From Bryum argenteum (taxonomy: Eukaryota > Streptophyta > Bryopsida > Bryales > Bryaceae), in NCBI GenBank assembly GCA_037043015.1, contig CM073322.1, positions 19,603,601-19,667,600 of the forward strand: a DNA stretch of 64,000 nt. Reading direction: 5' to 3'. The notes below the pieces were generated by a model that was not told the DNA's origin, did not search any database, and worked only from the letters and a program-made list of their open reading frames with translations. A program made the position numbers and the translations under genes. Positions 48,241 to 61,514 of the stretch are shown piece by piece; position 1 is the stretch's first letter, and each line of letters begins with the position of its first letter.

Positions 48241-49060
48241 CCCTTAAACTCGCCTGATGTAGGAAAATGACATTTTAGATAGTAAGCAGAAACTTAGAGA
48301 CATTCTTCATCTAAAATCCCCTTTTGAATAAAATTACTTGGGTTGAGTCCCAAATCAAGTCTAGTTTATTTTGTATAAATTGACAAAATTATACGGTGAA
48401 GGACAAATTAGTGGCACTCATTTTGGTGAAAGCAGCTCATGTTTTTGGGTTTTCAAATATGGAGCATGTTTTATTGTAGCAAGCTAATCATGTGGATTTC
48501 AATATAGATTTTTATGAATTTTTTTACATAATGATGATATTCAGATGAAATCCAACAACTTTGTAGTTGAAAGATTTTTAATTTTTAAAATTTTGGTATT
48601 AGATTTGCAATGATTTTTCTCTAAGGAAAGAACTAAAAAAGAACATGGTTCTTGAGGAGGTGTTTCTCCTTAGTCTACTCTTGGATTCCAACTTGGATTT
48701 AGTTTATGTGGTAAAAACCTCAATCTCATCCAAGATGTGGAAAATACATGACCTGCATTTTATTGCAAGGGGTCTAGTGTTGGACTCTTTTCCCTTTCAT
48801 TGTAAATTTTTGAGCAATTTTCACCATTGCAAGGTCACAATTTACACAAAGAAATTTCTTTCATCATTTTTTTATGGTTTAAGGGTGTTATTGATATGAA
48901 GATGGACAACTTTCTCCTTGGTGATGTTTTCATTGCAATAAGTCTATTGATAACTTTTTTACTCCAAAGTAAAAATAATGATTTTTAATGATTTTTTCAG
49001 TACTAATATGTTATGATCTTGCAATCTATGAGCCTTCATGACTCAAAATGTGACCCACGT
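48241..49060 (+). repeat. Family A TTAA element, diverged and end-truncated
   Basis: Starts CCCTTAAACTCGCCTGATGT and follows family A through the middle, including an 84-aa open frame at the family's usual position (48645-48899). The sequence stops matching at about 49060. Confidence 0.7.
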
Positions 49061-49910
49061 TTGAGAAGTTTGTCTTGGTTCTACCACACTTGTTTTCTCC
49101 CACAACATTATTCACTTTCCTGTGAACTCTACCACATCCGTTGCATGTAGCGCTTCTTTGATTACTATACTTCTATTTGATATGTAGGGGGAGAAAGATG
49201 GGTAGAGGAAGGTGGTGGCAGAGACAAGACAATGGCAACAAGACCGGAGTTAGGGTTGTGGACAACGACTTTCAGGAGGACGGCTTGGAGACGACTGCCA
49301 GTGGAGGTGGAAGGTTTGCTTACATCCTAGATGAGAGCTTTGTGCTTATCGCATGCCCACCCTTAGGGTGCCCTGAATTGAATCCAGCATACGCATCTAG
49401 TGAAATCCGTCACCCTGAATAGTGAGGGCGGAGGAGGAGCCCCACCCATGAACTCATGATCCAGTGAGAGCGAGAGAGGTTGAAGAAGAAGCTCAACAAC
49501 GACAAGATGGAGGGACTACTTAAATTAGTGGTGTTGGTGCCACCTGGAAGGCGAGGTCCATGAGGGAACTACGAGCTGGTCCCAAGTGTACCACACATCC
49601 AGACAGTTTGAGCATAACCGGGATAGTCAATCGCTAAACCACAACAGACAAGCGCACAAAACGGAATCTGAGTTAGAAAGGGCCCATCGCATAGACCTAG
49701 CTATGTAGTTTCCTCCGCAGAAAAATCAGTTTCGTAGTTCAAGTTAGTCTTCTTCCTTGCAAAAGGGCTCGCTTTTGCAGGTCACACTGAGAAATATGGA
49801 TGAATAGTAGTTTAGTTCAGGGGTTTTGCCGGTTGGTGGGGCATTTTCGCCTTGAACTGAACTAACATACATCTAGTATTCAGTTCAGTTTGCGATGGGT
49901 GGGAATGCTC
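49061..49910. other. Intergenic DNA with an 81-aa open frame and a MITE-like end
   Basis: The frame at 49177-49422 (Gly/Asp rich, GRGRWWQRQDNGN) has no recognised family. At 49889-49911 GCGATGGGTGGGAATGCTC resembles the end of the element at 28296-28696. Facing TTAGTTCAGGGG and TTGAACTGAACTAA (about 49812 and 49853) can form a hairpin. Confidence 0.4.
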
Positions 49911-50432
49911 TTAACCACTTAAGTCAAGAATGTCTTTGTTGAATTGCAACATCTTAAACCCATGGTTTGCTCTCGGGCAGTTGCGTGCTGCCATACCATA
50001 GGATTTGATTCGTGCTGCTCCAATGCTATTTGAATCCCACGCTTCATAAGGTGTGCACTGCTTCCAGAGGGGCCGACTTTGCCTGCTGAAGGCCTCCAGG
50101 AACACGACATCAATGAACGATATTGCCTGGAGCTTTGGTTCGAAGAGAAATGGCCGCAAGAACAGGATAGCAGATACAACGTGAGGGATTGCATAGACGG
50201 AGATGATTTTTGAAGGTGTTCCTTGCAGTATGTGGCAACCTTGTTTTTTTATGTGATCATGAAATCCTACCATAAATATAATCTGTGCAACGTTCACGTT
50301 TAGAGGCAAGTATCGGAACCTCAAGACATGCGCATATATTGGCATAAATTTTATTCTTCTTCTCACGTTTTTGTGAATATATGAATCATCATGTGATACG
50401 TTCGTTTCTAACACCATTTGACAGAACCTCAA
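49911..50432 (-). CDS. Unidentified 173-aa open frame
   Basis: This is the longest uninterrupted frame outside the recognised genes that is not low-complexity. The translation shows one hydrophobic patch (IPHVVSAILFLRPFLF) and no family I can name. It has no neighbours to give context and abuts a MITE-like end at its 3' side. It could be chance or part of a transposon remnant. Confidence 0.2.
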   Translation of the reverse strand: MRFCQMVLETNVSHDDSYIHKNVRRRIKFMPIYAHVLRFRYLPLNVNVAQIIFMVGFHDHIKKQGCHILQGTPSKIISVYAIPHVVSAILFLRPFLFEPKLQAISFIDVVFLEAFSRQSRPLWKQCTPYEAWDSNSIGAARIKSYGMAARNCPRANHGFKMLQFNKDILDLSG

Positions 50433-53400
50433 TTTTGTTAAAATGGCACTATGCCATGTGCCATTTTGTCACACCAAATCTTACATATGTGCTCACATGG
50501 AATGATGTATTCTGTAATATCACAATTTTTCTGATGATATCACTCCTTTATATACATTGTCACTCATTTTCCACAATATCACCTTCAAATTCTGTTATAT
50601 CACATGGTTTTGAACTACAGTTCAAAAAGTTCAGGTGTGCCATTTTAGCGACATAACGCCATTTTAACGGAATTGGGGATACAGAAGTATCATTCAGATG
50701 GCCAAAAACTCAAAAGCCACAACTATTAACGAAACTGTAAATCGACAACCCAGGTTTTGCTCATTGTTGATTTCGTGCTAAAACCTAAGTTGTCCTTACA
50801 GATTCAACATGAAAAATTCACTGCAATTGATATATCGATGATTTACTGCAAACCACACCACTTTCACGCCGAATTGGCTCAAAGTCACACCAGCACATAA
50901 AATCTTGAACCCTAACCCTGAATCCTCTGCTACACAAGGCAAGGGTGGTAAACGCAGTGAGCGATTATGCAAAGACCATGCAAGTCTGCAAAATAAATAT
51001 TAATCATTCAATCGGATCCTCGCCACTCTCAACTCAAGGCAGGCAGCCGATTAGAGTACAAGCATTGGTAGTGCTTGCCATTCGAAGGAGACAAACCACA
51101 AACAGCAAGGTCCATGCAGAATCCTCAATTCACAAGATCTCCAGAAGCATCGAGGTATCTGAACGCAAGCATCCACTGGCTGAACATCTAGATCTACCTC
51201 ATCACATGTAAGTACACTTTGAGCCCTCGCACATCATTGTCTTGATTGACCACTGATCACATGATGAGTGATACGAAATGGTTGCTTGGAGTGTCAAGGC
51301 CGTGATTTGAGCACAGAACCGGATTTTCCTGGCTGTGTGCTTCAGAGCAGATTTTGAAGGCTATAAGTATCAAATCTGAAATCTTAAACTCGGAGCAGAA
51401 GCTATAATTTCTAAGACCTACTGCCGCTACCTCTTCGGAGGATAGCACGGTTCCTTCGCTGCTCCAGGTTCGAAACCTGGCTGTTCCATTACGACTTTTC
51501 CTCCTCTCGTTTATGCCGACTGGCACTTGCCCTTCCAAAATGACAAAGACTGGTCGTCCTTCGTTGAGCTCAATGCTATCCATGGCGCCATGTTCACACC
51601 ATTTACCAAGTCCTGCTTTAACAATACACTTTCAGTTACCTAGCTCTGAATCACCGTAGCATAGCTTAGGGTAAGCAGATTGAATAATATTCTTCTGCAG
51701 ACTTGGTCTTAGCATAATCGTGGCATGGTTTACTAGCCTCGCCGTGCTGCAGTGGTTTCAGGGTTAGGGTTTCGGATATATGTGCTGGTGTGAGTTATAA
51801 GCCGATTCGGTGAATTATCGATATAATTGCAATGATCTTTTCATGATGAATCTGGAAGTCCGACGTAAGTTAGTATGAAATCGACCATGAGTAAAACTAG
51901 GTTGAAGAATCACACGTTCAAGCATACTTGTGGCTCTTGAGACTTTGGCCCTCTGGCAAGTGGTTGTTAGAACGAACGTATCACATGATTTAAATAGCTC
52001 TGAAACCGAGTCTTCAGTTGTTCGCGAAGCTTGGATCTCACCGACACCCTGCTGTTTTCACTTAAGGAAGCGACGGAGATTATTTATTAAACAGAGGTTA
52101 TGCATCTCATGATTTCACTAGTATTCTCAAGTCTTGCACCACTTAAGTCTCGGAAGTGCAGTAATCGACAGACTGGATGGTAACTATGAAGCAGACCCAA
52201 TTTGAATCGAGGAGATTTTGGTAACGAGCCGCTCCACTCGCTACATGTATATAGGCTTCCGTCTCCTTCTCCGATCCAATCTGTACATCAAACATCAACG
52301 CTTTCGTCATGTTTCCTGTTGAACAAGAAATGCAAGGAACAGAGTCGTTCTCTGGTTCTTACGATCTTCATTGTCCATACAGTCTTTGTAAGGAAAGTAG
52401 AACTTTGATCTCTTATCTTGAACAATCTAATCAAGGTTACAAAGAAGAGCTTTAAGAGGTACACGTAGTTGATAAAAGCGGAAAAGAGTCTCGCGAAGTT
52501 GCACGAAGGATTAGGTTGTAGAACGATCTTGCTCTCAGATTTCTAATGCACTAGTTATTCATCGTTCACGAAGATTTAGTGTTCGTACTAGCTTAACTGC
52601 AAAAAGACAAAACAGAGAATTCTCTGAACCGAAATCCAAAAAATTTAATCGAAGAAAAGTACATAATATTTAGTCTTCGGAGAGCCTGGTGAGATTTAGT
52701 TTCATCAATCAGGATCTCCTTAAAAGAGTCTTTATCATTATGTAAATAGAAGACAGCTGATAGCAGACAGTATTTACATCTTCGGATCTACATCTTTTGG
52801 CTAGTTTACAAACATTCTTCATTCCTGGGTCATTGAACACCTGCACAGTGCTATGCACGTAAGGATTGTTTCTTTTCGAGGCATGTCGTGGCTTGGGATC
52901 ATTCAGCTGAAAATTTATGAAAATGAGAGTTTTCCGTGAACTTAGGGACATTCAAATTCGGATTCGATTGCTAACCTTAAGAGCTTTATATTGTTCTCTA
53001 GGAAATTGCTGTGTGCCGATCGACTTCCATAGCTATGAGCACGCATTTCCGCTATCATGCACTCTTCATCGTAGGCCGATATTTTCTATATGATCACCGG
53101 CACTCAATTTTGATCTATGCTGAAGCCCTTATCTGAATTTACGACTGCTGTATGCGAAGTTCGGCTATGTCACAGCATGCGCTCCTTGCCGTCCAAACCT
53201 GGTGAATATACACATCGAAAGACAAACACTGGTCAGTTCTTCTTGAACCGGATCTGCACACAATGAGACCACAATCTATAGTTTTTTAGTTGTAACTGAA
53301 GGTTCCTTTGAATCAGTCACCAATGAATGCATTAATTACCAGAGTTCCATGCCGTTAATGCGGAGATAGCTATTTGTATATACCTGGACTTCATCTGGAC

Positions 53401-54073
53401 ATAGTTATACATCGTTAGATCGGAATATCAAGCAGAATAGAACGCATTAAGAGGCTTCATAAGTTTCCTTACGCTGAAGCCTCCTCGATGATTCTATCTT
53501 TATATAAATGAACCTAATTCATCGCAGATCAGCATTGTTGTAACACATGCGCCGGAAGTAAGCTGGTCCCAATCCTTAGCCCAGACCAGGCACATGAGGC
53601 TTATGCAAGGCGGATCCGTCTCACGTCAGCTCAACATGAACCCTGTTATCTGTGTATGTCCTTCTCCTAGCGGGGGGAAAACACGTCGCCAACATCTGCC
53701 AGGGTTCGCTGAGTTGGGTGGCACTTCGCCGTAACTCTCCAGCAGCCTCCGCCCCACCGCACAGTGCCAGAGACATGTATGGGCAGCTAATTACAAATAT
53801 CGAAGCCACCCAAGGTGCTGATAAACGCCGGAAGGAGCGAGCGGCGTCTGGCTAAAAAAAAAGGTCTCACCGAGCGCAATCTTGTGCAGGTGCGTAGGCT
53901 ATGTGTTGGTTGTGAATGTCATGTTGGTGTTCATCGCCTCATCTATGGTTCGAGCCCATCTATCGTCGATGCCTGGCCTTACTTTTGTGAAACTTTCTTT
54001 TAGTTACAAGTAATCATTTAAATTACCTGTAAAGTCGTGGGGGGTTTGCATCCAGTTTGAGGGGTAAGCGTTC
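50433..54073. other. Long GC-richer region without a recognised gene
   Basis: Unique DNA with few repeats. Frames are short; the 108-aa minus-strand frame at 51257-51583 (MDSIELNEGRPVFVILEG) starts plausibly but no family is recognised. A TATA-like TGTATATAGG is at about 52246. The composition is like the gene islands, so unannotated non-coding transcripts are possible. Confidence 0.4.
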
Positions 54074-54271
54074 GTAGCAGCTACCAAGGAGGATGGAGAT
54101 GGAGGAGGGGTAATGAGCCCCCTAATTTTTTGATGTATAGATATTGAATGCCAATGAGTAGGCATCCAAGGGTAACTTGGGGTGGCACACCTCAAATTTG
54201 AATTCAAAATTATCAAAAATGGCCCCCAGAGGTCCCCACGGATTCTAGGGTGCCTCCTTGGTAGCTGCCAC
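54074..54271. mobile_element. MITE, ~198 bp, ends GTAGCAGCTACCAAGGAGG
   Basis: Inverted ends GTAGCAGCTACCAAGGAGG and CCTCCTTGGTAGCTGCCAC match at 18 of 19 positions. A partly matching internal copy lies at 33826-33970. No clear target duplication. Confidence 0.7.
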
Positions 54272-54525
54272 AAACCATTGCCCCAGTTTGAGTCTTAAAA
54301 GTAAGGCAAAATTAGACAAGGTTAAATTGGCAATGCTACCAAGGATTTGTCCTAAAAGAGCAAAGAATGTCGGCTCATGGGAGCTTTAGGATACTCTTTG
54401 GATATGTAAAGAACTCTATGGGTACGATCTTAAGGAAATTCGTGGATTCTTTGAGAGAGCTTCAGGGAATTTCATGAATACTTTGGGGCACCTTTAGCTT
54501 GCTATTTTAAATTTCTTTTTGGCAG
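54272..54525. other. Intergenic DNA, no gene seen
   Basis: Contains one more CTACCAAGGA (54337-54347), perhaps a stray MITE end. Confidence 0.4.
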
Positions 54526-54778
54526 TTGTCACCATTGCAAGGCTATTTTTCAGAGCCAAGAAATCTTTTGATAAAATATTATGACTTTTTGAAAGTACTA
54601 ATACATTACGATGTCACGATATATTAGTCCTCGTGATTCCAAATTTGATCCACATGACCTATAACATGTTTATTACAAGATTGTATGGTTGAGATTTAGA
54701 TAATTCACCCATTTTCATCTATGACACTTTAGAGGAACTTGTGTTTTAGGCTTCAATCCCCCTTGGGGCATTTAAGGG
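54526..54778 (+). repeat. Family A TTAA element, one end only
   Basis: Matches the right quarter of 34266-35237 (TCACCATTGCAAGGCTATTT, TTACGATGTCACGATATATT) and ends GGGGCATTTAAGGG then TTAA 54779-54782. Confidence 0.72.
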
Positions 54779-54782
54779 TTAA

Positions 54783-55353
54783 CTTAGGTTGAGCTTTACT
54801 TCAAGATGCTTCCTTCTAAAGGCTGTTAAACCCAAGAAAATATCCCTTTGGCTCTTTCTTGACATACAATTGGGTCATGACCTTGAGGATCCCCTTATGT
54901 AAGGTGTTTGTTGACTTTAGAGATTGTATCAATTGAGTCAAATTGTATGGATGTTGGTTAGAATATGAGAAATTATATATCACAATAAAGACAAATATGT
55001 ACTATGGATTCATAATACTTAAGACAAAATTGGGGTAACCAAAAGCACTCAAAAATACATATTTCACAATTGCCATTGTGAAAAGGAGGGTGATATAATA
55101 AAGAGTGATAAAGATACTACAAGAAAAAGTGACATATCATAGAAAGCCACCATATTGCATAGCTTAGAACACATTTAATACGTAATTCGTTATAATAGTA
55201 ACATTCACTGATTTTGAGAAATGGGGGTTTAGCTCGAGTTGAGCTAAATGTACCTACAGAGTTGAGCTCAATTGTCATCGATATGATAATTTGAATATTC
55301 CCATTATAACAAATTACGTGTTATTTATAGAACTGAGTTTGCTAGTAATAATC
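54783..55353. other. AT-rich intergenic DNA
   Basis: Inverted repeat TAATACGTAATTCGTTATAA / TTATAACAAATTACGTGTTA (about 55176 and 55303). No gene. Confidence 0.45.
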
Positions 55354-55357
55354 TCAA

Positions 55358-55615
55358 CCCCTAAAAATCGTTGATGCAAAATTGCCTAAATTATTAAATA
55401 TGACCTTCCTCTACTTCATGACCAAAAGAACTCAATCTAAGAATAATTTTGAAGGTCAACCATAGGTTCTTACAGTTAAATTGACATTCTACTTTCATAC
55501 CAAATTTGAACCGTCTATTCTTGTTCATTTGGGAGATTATAACAGTCAAGGTTGGCTGAAATTTCTTCCTGCAAAAACACCAAAACCCCTCTTAGGTTTT
55601 AAGGATCTTTAGGGG
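55358..55615. repeat. Family D element flanked by TCAA (258 bp)
   Basis: Tips CCCCTAAAAATCGTTGATGC and GGATCTTTAGGGG, body as in other family D copies. The flanks are TCAA on both sides (55354-55357, 55616-55619) instead of TTAA. Confidence 0.85.
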
Positions 55616-55619
55616 TCAA

Positions 55620-55924
55620 GAGCAAGGTTGTAGTAGGTGATAAGGTCATGAGATTCTACTAAAGCCTCATCAAATGTATGCCATACAAACTCCTCTCAAA
55701 AGTTCTAGTAACAACCTTTGTCAATTTTTATAATGATTGATAACTCTTTATGGCCTTGCATTTATTTGTATATGAAAAATTATAAAAGGTCACTAGTTCC
55801 ATAAGAGAGTGGATGTGAATTAGCTTATATATTGTAGTAAAAACACGATAAAGTCAACTTGGATTTGTACCACAAGAATCTTGAACTATAATGATTGCTA
55901 AATGTGAAGTAGTAATCTCCGACT
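55620..55924. other. AT-rich intergenic DNA
   Basis: Nothing recognised. Confidence 0.5.
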
Positions 55925-56381
55925 ATAAAGTTGTTCACATTCATCTCTCAACACTCTTACACCAAAACAATCATGATAGAAATTTCTTGACTCAAACAAT
56001 AGCCTTGAAATGGTTAAAACTGCTCCAAAATTCACAACTAGAATTGTGACCAAAAGCAACCCCTTTTCGGTGTCAAAAAGACATGGGAGAAATAACCATA
56101 TAGAAGATCCAAACTAGGAAGTAGGCCTAATTACAATTCTTGGGGCCTCATCATCATGCACTTTTGTTGTCATGGAGGACAAAAGTGCTGTTCTTGTCAT
56201 TTTTTCCTCCTATCCTCCCCTGGACTTGAAAAGTACAAGTCTAGAGTGGCATTTCTTTGGCTTCTGAATTCCTAAGCCTCCCTACAATGGCTCAAATGAA
56301 ATTTCTCTTCGCTTCTCACTTCTAGTGTAAAGCAACCCAAAGTTAAAAGGGCCAAAATCTAGTATCACCCATATTTAGGGG
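55925..56381 (-). repeat. Family A TTAA element, partial
   Basis: AAGTTGTTCACATTCATCT and TTCTTGACTCAAACAATAGC match family A; the 3' tip ATATTTAGGGG is followed by TTAA 56382-56385. The part in between (56050-56340) is different sequence, so the copy is rearranged. Confidence 0.6.
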
Positions 56382-56385
56382 TTAA

Positions 56386-56762
56386 ATCAGACTAGCTATC
56401 AACCAACCAAGTGTAACACTTAATTACCTTTTTTTACCTTAAGTGCTCCTTAGTTCCAAAAATTCATAGTACACACCTTTTCTTCTTGTACAATGGGGTC
56501 CAATAATGTTTTAAATTCCTCTCTGGAGCAGATTTTGAAAAAAGTTCAATAATTGTATGTGTACTCGAAAATGATTGTTTTTGAAAATTGTAAAGTGCCT
56601 TGTAATAATACAATACCATGGCAAAAAATCACTATTTCTTTGTGATAACACTCAACAAATTGGGATTTCTATGTGCATTGTATGCCGTTGACTACCTCAA
56701 CTTATTGCTTCAATTACAACGTTCATTTCACTTGAAAATTTGATGTGTTTTAAAAGTTGTTC
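56386..56762. other. AT-rich intergenic DNA
   Basis: Nothing recognised. Confidence 0.5.
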
Positions 56763-56766
56763 TTAA

Positions 56767-57127
56767 CGCTTAAACGCCCAAGCAAGCCCGAGGGGCATGA
56801 TTCCAACAGAATCTTCCCTGTAGCTCTCATTGTACTCAACATTTCACTTATATTTTGATGTCAAACTGGTCACCTTCTTCTGATGCATTCAAAAGTGAAA
56901 TTTCACAATTCAAATCACAATTTGTATGAATGATTTTGTGCTTTGAAACGATTGGGGTAGGTAGGTTGGGGTTGTACATAACCTTGTAGGAGGCCGCAAG
57001 CTCATCATTGATTGGTCTATTCATGATGCCCAAGTTCAAAAAGTGCACTATTCATGATGCCCAAGTCCAAAAGATGCTGTGATCCAATTTTGGGCTGCCC
57101 GTTTCAGACCCCAGGGGCGTTTAAGGG
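56767..57127 (+). repeat. TTAA element, family C, complete (361 bp)
   Basis: TTAA 56763-56766 and 57128-57131. First bases CGCTTAAACGCCCAAGCAAG, last GGGGCGTTTAAGGG. Same length as the 44005 copy and differs at only a few sites. Confidence 0.9.
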
Positions 57128-57131
57128 TTAA

Positions 57132-58694
57132 GATACTTGAGCTCATTCTTGATGATTCATTGATTCATTTCTTGTTTATTTTTTTACCTTAGAGGTATTC
57201 CTTAGAAAGTCCTAATGACCAATAAAACTTTATATAAACCTTTGAAAGCCCTTCACACTGGTCACTACAAATTTTCAATGTGATAGGTATTGTAGTACAC
57301 TCCGATGTGATTACACCGCACTTCACGGTTCTCACAGATGATTTCTGATTATGCAAGCAACTTTTGAATATCTCAAATATTTCAATCATTTTTGGACATG
57401 AGTGTACAGTAAGAGATGAATCATGATTGATGTGAACAACCTTTCTAATTCATCTTCTAACTAAAATATTGTAGTAACATGAAGAGAAACAATCTGCAAA
57501 ATTGAAGCCTTCTAAACACCAATTCACTACATTGTTCAAGATGGAGATCTTTCAATAGTATTGGAATCAATGATCTTGGTAAATATTCATGTCTCCAGTA
57601 GAAATTTATAACATATTCAAATCTTAGATATACCTAAAACTAATTAACAACTCTTGTGCATGTAAAACCTGATAAATATGGTTGGGTGGATAAACTTCCA
57701 CGCTGGATCTCTAGGTAAAATGCCTTCATAAGGCTGAACATTATTAGAAGGCTCAATATTATCATCTCATGAAACATGGAACTGACTTATTTTAACATGT
57801 GACTGAGTCATATGTGACTTGGCCTGCCTGTCTGTCTGAAGCCTATCCGCTTCTAATTCAATCCCTGTGAACTAAATCAGGCTGTGTACACTGATATTCA
57901 ACAAGCCAACTCAGCTCTCTTGAATATAAAAAAAATTCTCATCATCGGAACCCATCGAAATCAGCACCCATACTGAGAAGGAAGAAAAATGGCGGATTCC
58001 ACACAAGAAAGGGAGCAATTAAAGAAAGAGAAGCTACTTCAGAGTATCTATTTCGTAATAAGTAGATTCCTTTTCTTTGCTCTCTACTAGAGATGGTTCC
58101 GCCGTGCTGAGTGACTTACTTCAGTGGATTTCTACCATGCTTGATGAAATAAGAAACTCTTGATAGAAGTATTGATGACAAGTTGGGTGGAAGTATCACA
58201 CTTCTTTGCTAGCACTAGCTCACAGCAATAGCAAGCAATTTAGATAGAAAGTGCAACCAATCTCACTCAATATGACTCACAATATGACTCACAACACACT
58301 GGTAGAAAAGTGGCTTGAGAACACCACACACTATACTTAAGAGTACAAGACAGTGCTACTGTGACAATTAACATCCAAGGTGGATATAAAACGCCTCTGC
58401 ATTTAATTGGGGTGTATTCATGTGGTATACTGACGCCACTTTTCTACTAGTGTCAAACTTAAACATGAAATGAAACATGAAATCGAAGACAATGTGCATC
58501 GTTTCTGAGGTACACTTACTGTTAACCTAGATTCCATGAGGTTAGTGATCAGACAGTGATGAAAGAGACCCACATGAGCACTTCAAATTCCTAACAGCTC
58601 ATTACATTCCGCTGCAATAAGAAAGATATGAGGAATCCCTAAATTGCATTAGAGTCTGCAGCATGCATGTATGGAACAAAAGCCAAGACACCAT
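57132..58694. other. Intergenic DNA, no gene seen
   Basis: Unique, AT-rich. AATATGACTCACAATATGACTCACAA is a small direct repeat near 58268-58292. No product recognised. Confidence 0.5.
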
Positions 58695-58820
58695 CATCGA
58701 CTGGATCACACCCTACATTCTGCAACAATGCTTTAGCACAATTCAAGTACAGGCATCGACTGGAACACACCCTACATTCTGCAACAATGCTTTAGCACAA
58801 TTCAAGTACAGGCATCGACA
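58695..58820. repeat. 59-bp tandem duplication
   Basis: Two copies of CATCGACTGGATCACACCC ... TTCAAGTACAGG differing at one base (T/A), plus the first bases of a third. A short (GA)n run follows at 58851-58865. Confidence 0.93.
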
Positions 58821-61514
58821 ACAGTCTACAAACAGCAAAAAAAAATTAAAGAGAGAGAGAGAGAGTTGATAATCACGTGAGTTATGAGGAGACGGGTGTA
58901 GTTTTGGAGAGTAATTGAGTAATTATGGGTGTTATTTGAGGGACGGACGGGAAGTACATTTGGACTGGGGACAATGGGAGCATCCAGATCGTGCGCATTC
59001 GTCCTGGAAGCAGGAAGTCGAACGGCCGTCGAAAGAGGACGTGAAGGTAGTAGAAAGGGAGACAGCAAGCGACACTAGTAAATTCGAACTACCGCAATCC
59101 TCACCGATCACATGGATCAACATTCTACAACTAGCCTGATGACAACTCAGATTTGGAAAAAGCACGTCGTGGTTCGTATATATAACTCTATTTCAATGAT
59201 CCGTCACTAATCTTTCTTTCGTAAGTTAGCCTAGCCCCGGGACGTATATTACTACTATTCTCGAGAATTCCAAGCAGTAAATCCACACGAGCTTCGTGTT
59301 GTAACTTCTACCCTCCACAAAGTTACATGAAGTTGAGATGTTACGAGATAATCGATGATATTCGGTGAGCTAGCTCCAGCATCTGTTCGAATGAGCCGTC
59401 AGTCAGATCGATTCATGAGCCGCGCATCATACCGACTATCTTCTTTCTTTGTATCCACTTGGCAGTTGAGCCTTTCCGGTGTCGGGAGGGTTGCAAGTTA
59501 TGTTGAAGAATTCACGTTCGTAGGACCCAACCTGGCAGAATATCAACAGAGTACCAATTTTCACGACTAGTTCTAGTACCAGTAAGAAGAAAAACCTCAC
59601 AATCGGTACAGTTTCATTCTGGGTAATGAATCAACCCATCTTCAAAGGTCCTGCTTCTGGAGCTCTCAAATGAACACCGACACCACTCTAATGAGTAAGG
59701 CTACAAAAGTGCTATATTACTACTGTCAGAACCAAAACTTTCGGTTGGAATACAAGTATTTTGAGGTTGAGAGAAAGCGGATACTCTATCGGGGTTGGAG
59801 TGTAGGTTTGAAGCAAATGCGAAACACGAATAGTCTTCTTTAGGCTGATGCTAAGTAAGGATGGTTTCAACACGAAAGAGACGCTTACATGGTTGGTTGA
59901 GTCTACAGTCGTCGGTCGCGGACGTCTAAGTTGGGTAACAGGCGGTCCGAGCTTAGAGAGGCGAAAAACGACGTTGATTTGCGGAGATGCGTGCTGTAGC
60001 GTCGGTGGTGATCACAGCTTGCACGGCTTGGAGCAGCATCCATTCCACTACAACTGATAGTTGCAGTCAGCTTACTAGCGATCAACAAACAAAGCCGCTA
60101 TCGCTCCGAAAAAACAAAACAGCGTACGATCACAATTTCGAACAGACCAGGCCGGCACAAACGATGGGATAGATATGAGGCCAAACGCCTGCGGCCAGCC
60201 AGCCAGAGATGGATGGATAGATAGGTATCAGCGAGCAGTAAAGCCACAATCTGAGGATTTGTGCAACAAGCCCCGAGATTAGAGATGTTGAGCAATCTCA
60301 CGCAGCCTCTTATCTGACCTGACTTGTTCAGGTTATATACATCGATCTGGCTAAGAACAAAAAGGGTAAAAAATCGATAGCTCTAGCTCTTCAATGCTTT
60401 TACCCGAGCTCGCGAAGGCATCGATCCCAATTGACCAAGACTTTGTTTACCAGAGTCAGAGTTAGTTGAATCATGATGAGTCACAGAAGCGAGGGTTCAG
60501 TGGAGAGATGTTGGAGGTACAGTGCCAGATTGACGTTTGCAGGCCAAGGACAGGCAGACACACTAGGCGCTCTGATTTGAAAGGACCCACCGCCTGACCT
60601 TTTCAGACAGTCCTTTTTGACCTTTCCTGAGAGATTTATGTGTTAGCTAGCGCCCAAGTACAGTACACAAATCTGCAAGCTTCGATCAAACTGATCTCAA
60701 AACAAACTTACTTACTTTGATCAAGTCGTCTAATTACTGTTCTCATCCCGACCATGTGTCGCCCTCGTAGTACCATGCATCCTGAGCCATGCTATCTATT
60801 GTGGTGTTTGTGGCGAATGTGGCCGATGAATAAAAAATTGCCAATGAGTCCGCCGGGGGTGTCGGTTGCCGTGATCTAGACACCAGCTGTAAGTTACACG
60901 AATTCAGGCTTTGATGATCATGCTACCATTTCAATATGTCTAATAATATTGCAGCACTGGATTTCTGTGAATCATATGGACCACATTCTAGTGATAGATT
61001 GTGTACGCCACCATCCTACCCATGCAAAACAAAAATATCCAAAACTTCGCGGCGTGTACTAATTCTGCAAAGATTCCATCATGGATGACCCAGCGACCCC
61101 TCCCTCGCAGTATTAATATATCTCATTATTGTTCATGCAGTTTTCTATAAACTCCCAAGTATGGTTACTACTGGAAACCCGGCTGTCCCGGCAATCAGCT
61201 ACCGTCGCACTGTTCATCGTATCTCAGTAACAGGATAGGTATGAGCTAGCTACGTGGAATGCCTACAGGTACCTCATAGCATTCAATTATTCCGCACGGT
61301 CGTAGGTGCTCCGTTCCCACTTCCACGGTCCCATCTCGTCGTTTCATGTTGGGAGCAGCCCAAGAGCATAGGGCTCCACCCATCCACTAAACCCATGGCC
61401 CAAGAACTTTTGTGCTTTTTGATATTCCCTGCCCTAGCTTCCACTCATCTCTACATTGAAGTGTTCCAGTGGCCAATTTCAATAACTCGATGTCAAAGTA
61501 AACAAGTTACTTAT
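58821..61514. other. GC-richer unique DNA without a recognised gene
   Basis: Similar in base composition to the gene islands. Short overlapping frames only, the longest 87 aa (61254-61517), none with a family match. No known miRNA core found by eye. Confidence 0.4.

Noticed and set aside
51391-51488. tRNA-like T arm (CCAGG-TTCGAAA-CCTGG) with a possible acceptor pairing GGAGCAG/CTGTTCC
   Set aside because: There is no D arm or anticodon arm, the spacing of about 97 nt fits no tRNA class I can fold, and the A box is missing. Treated as chance or an old fragment.
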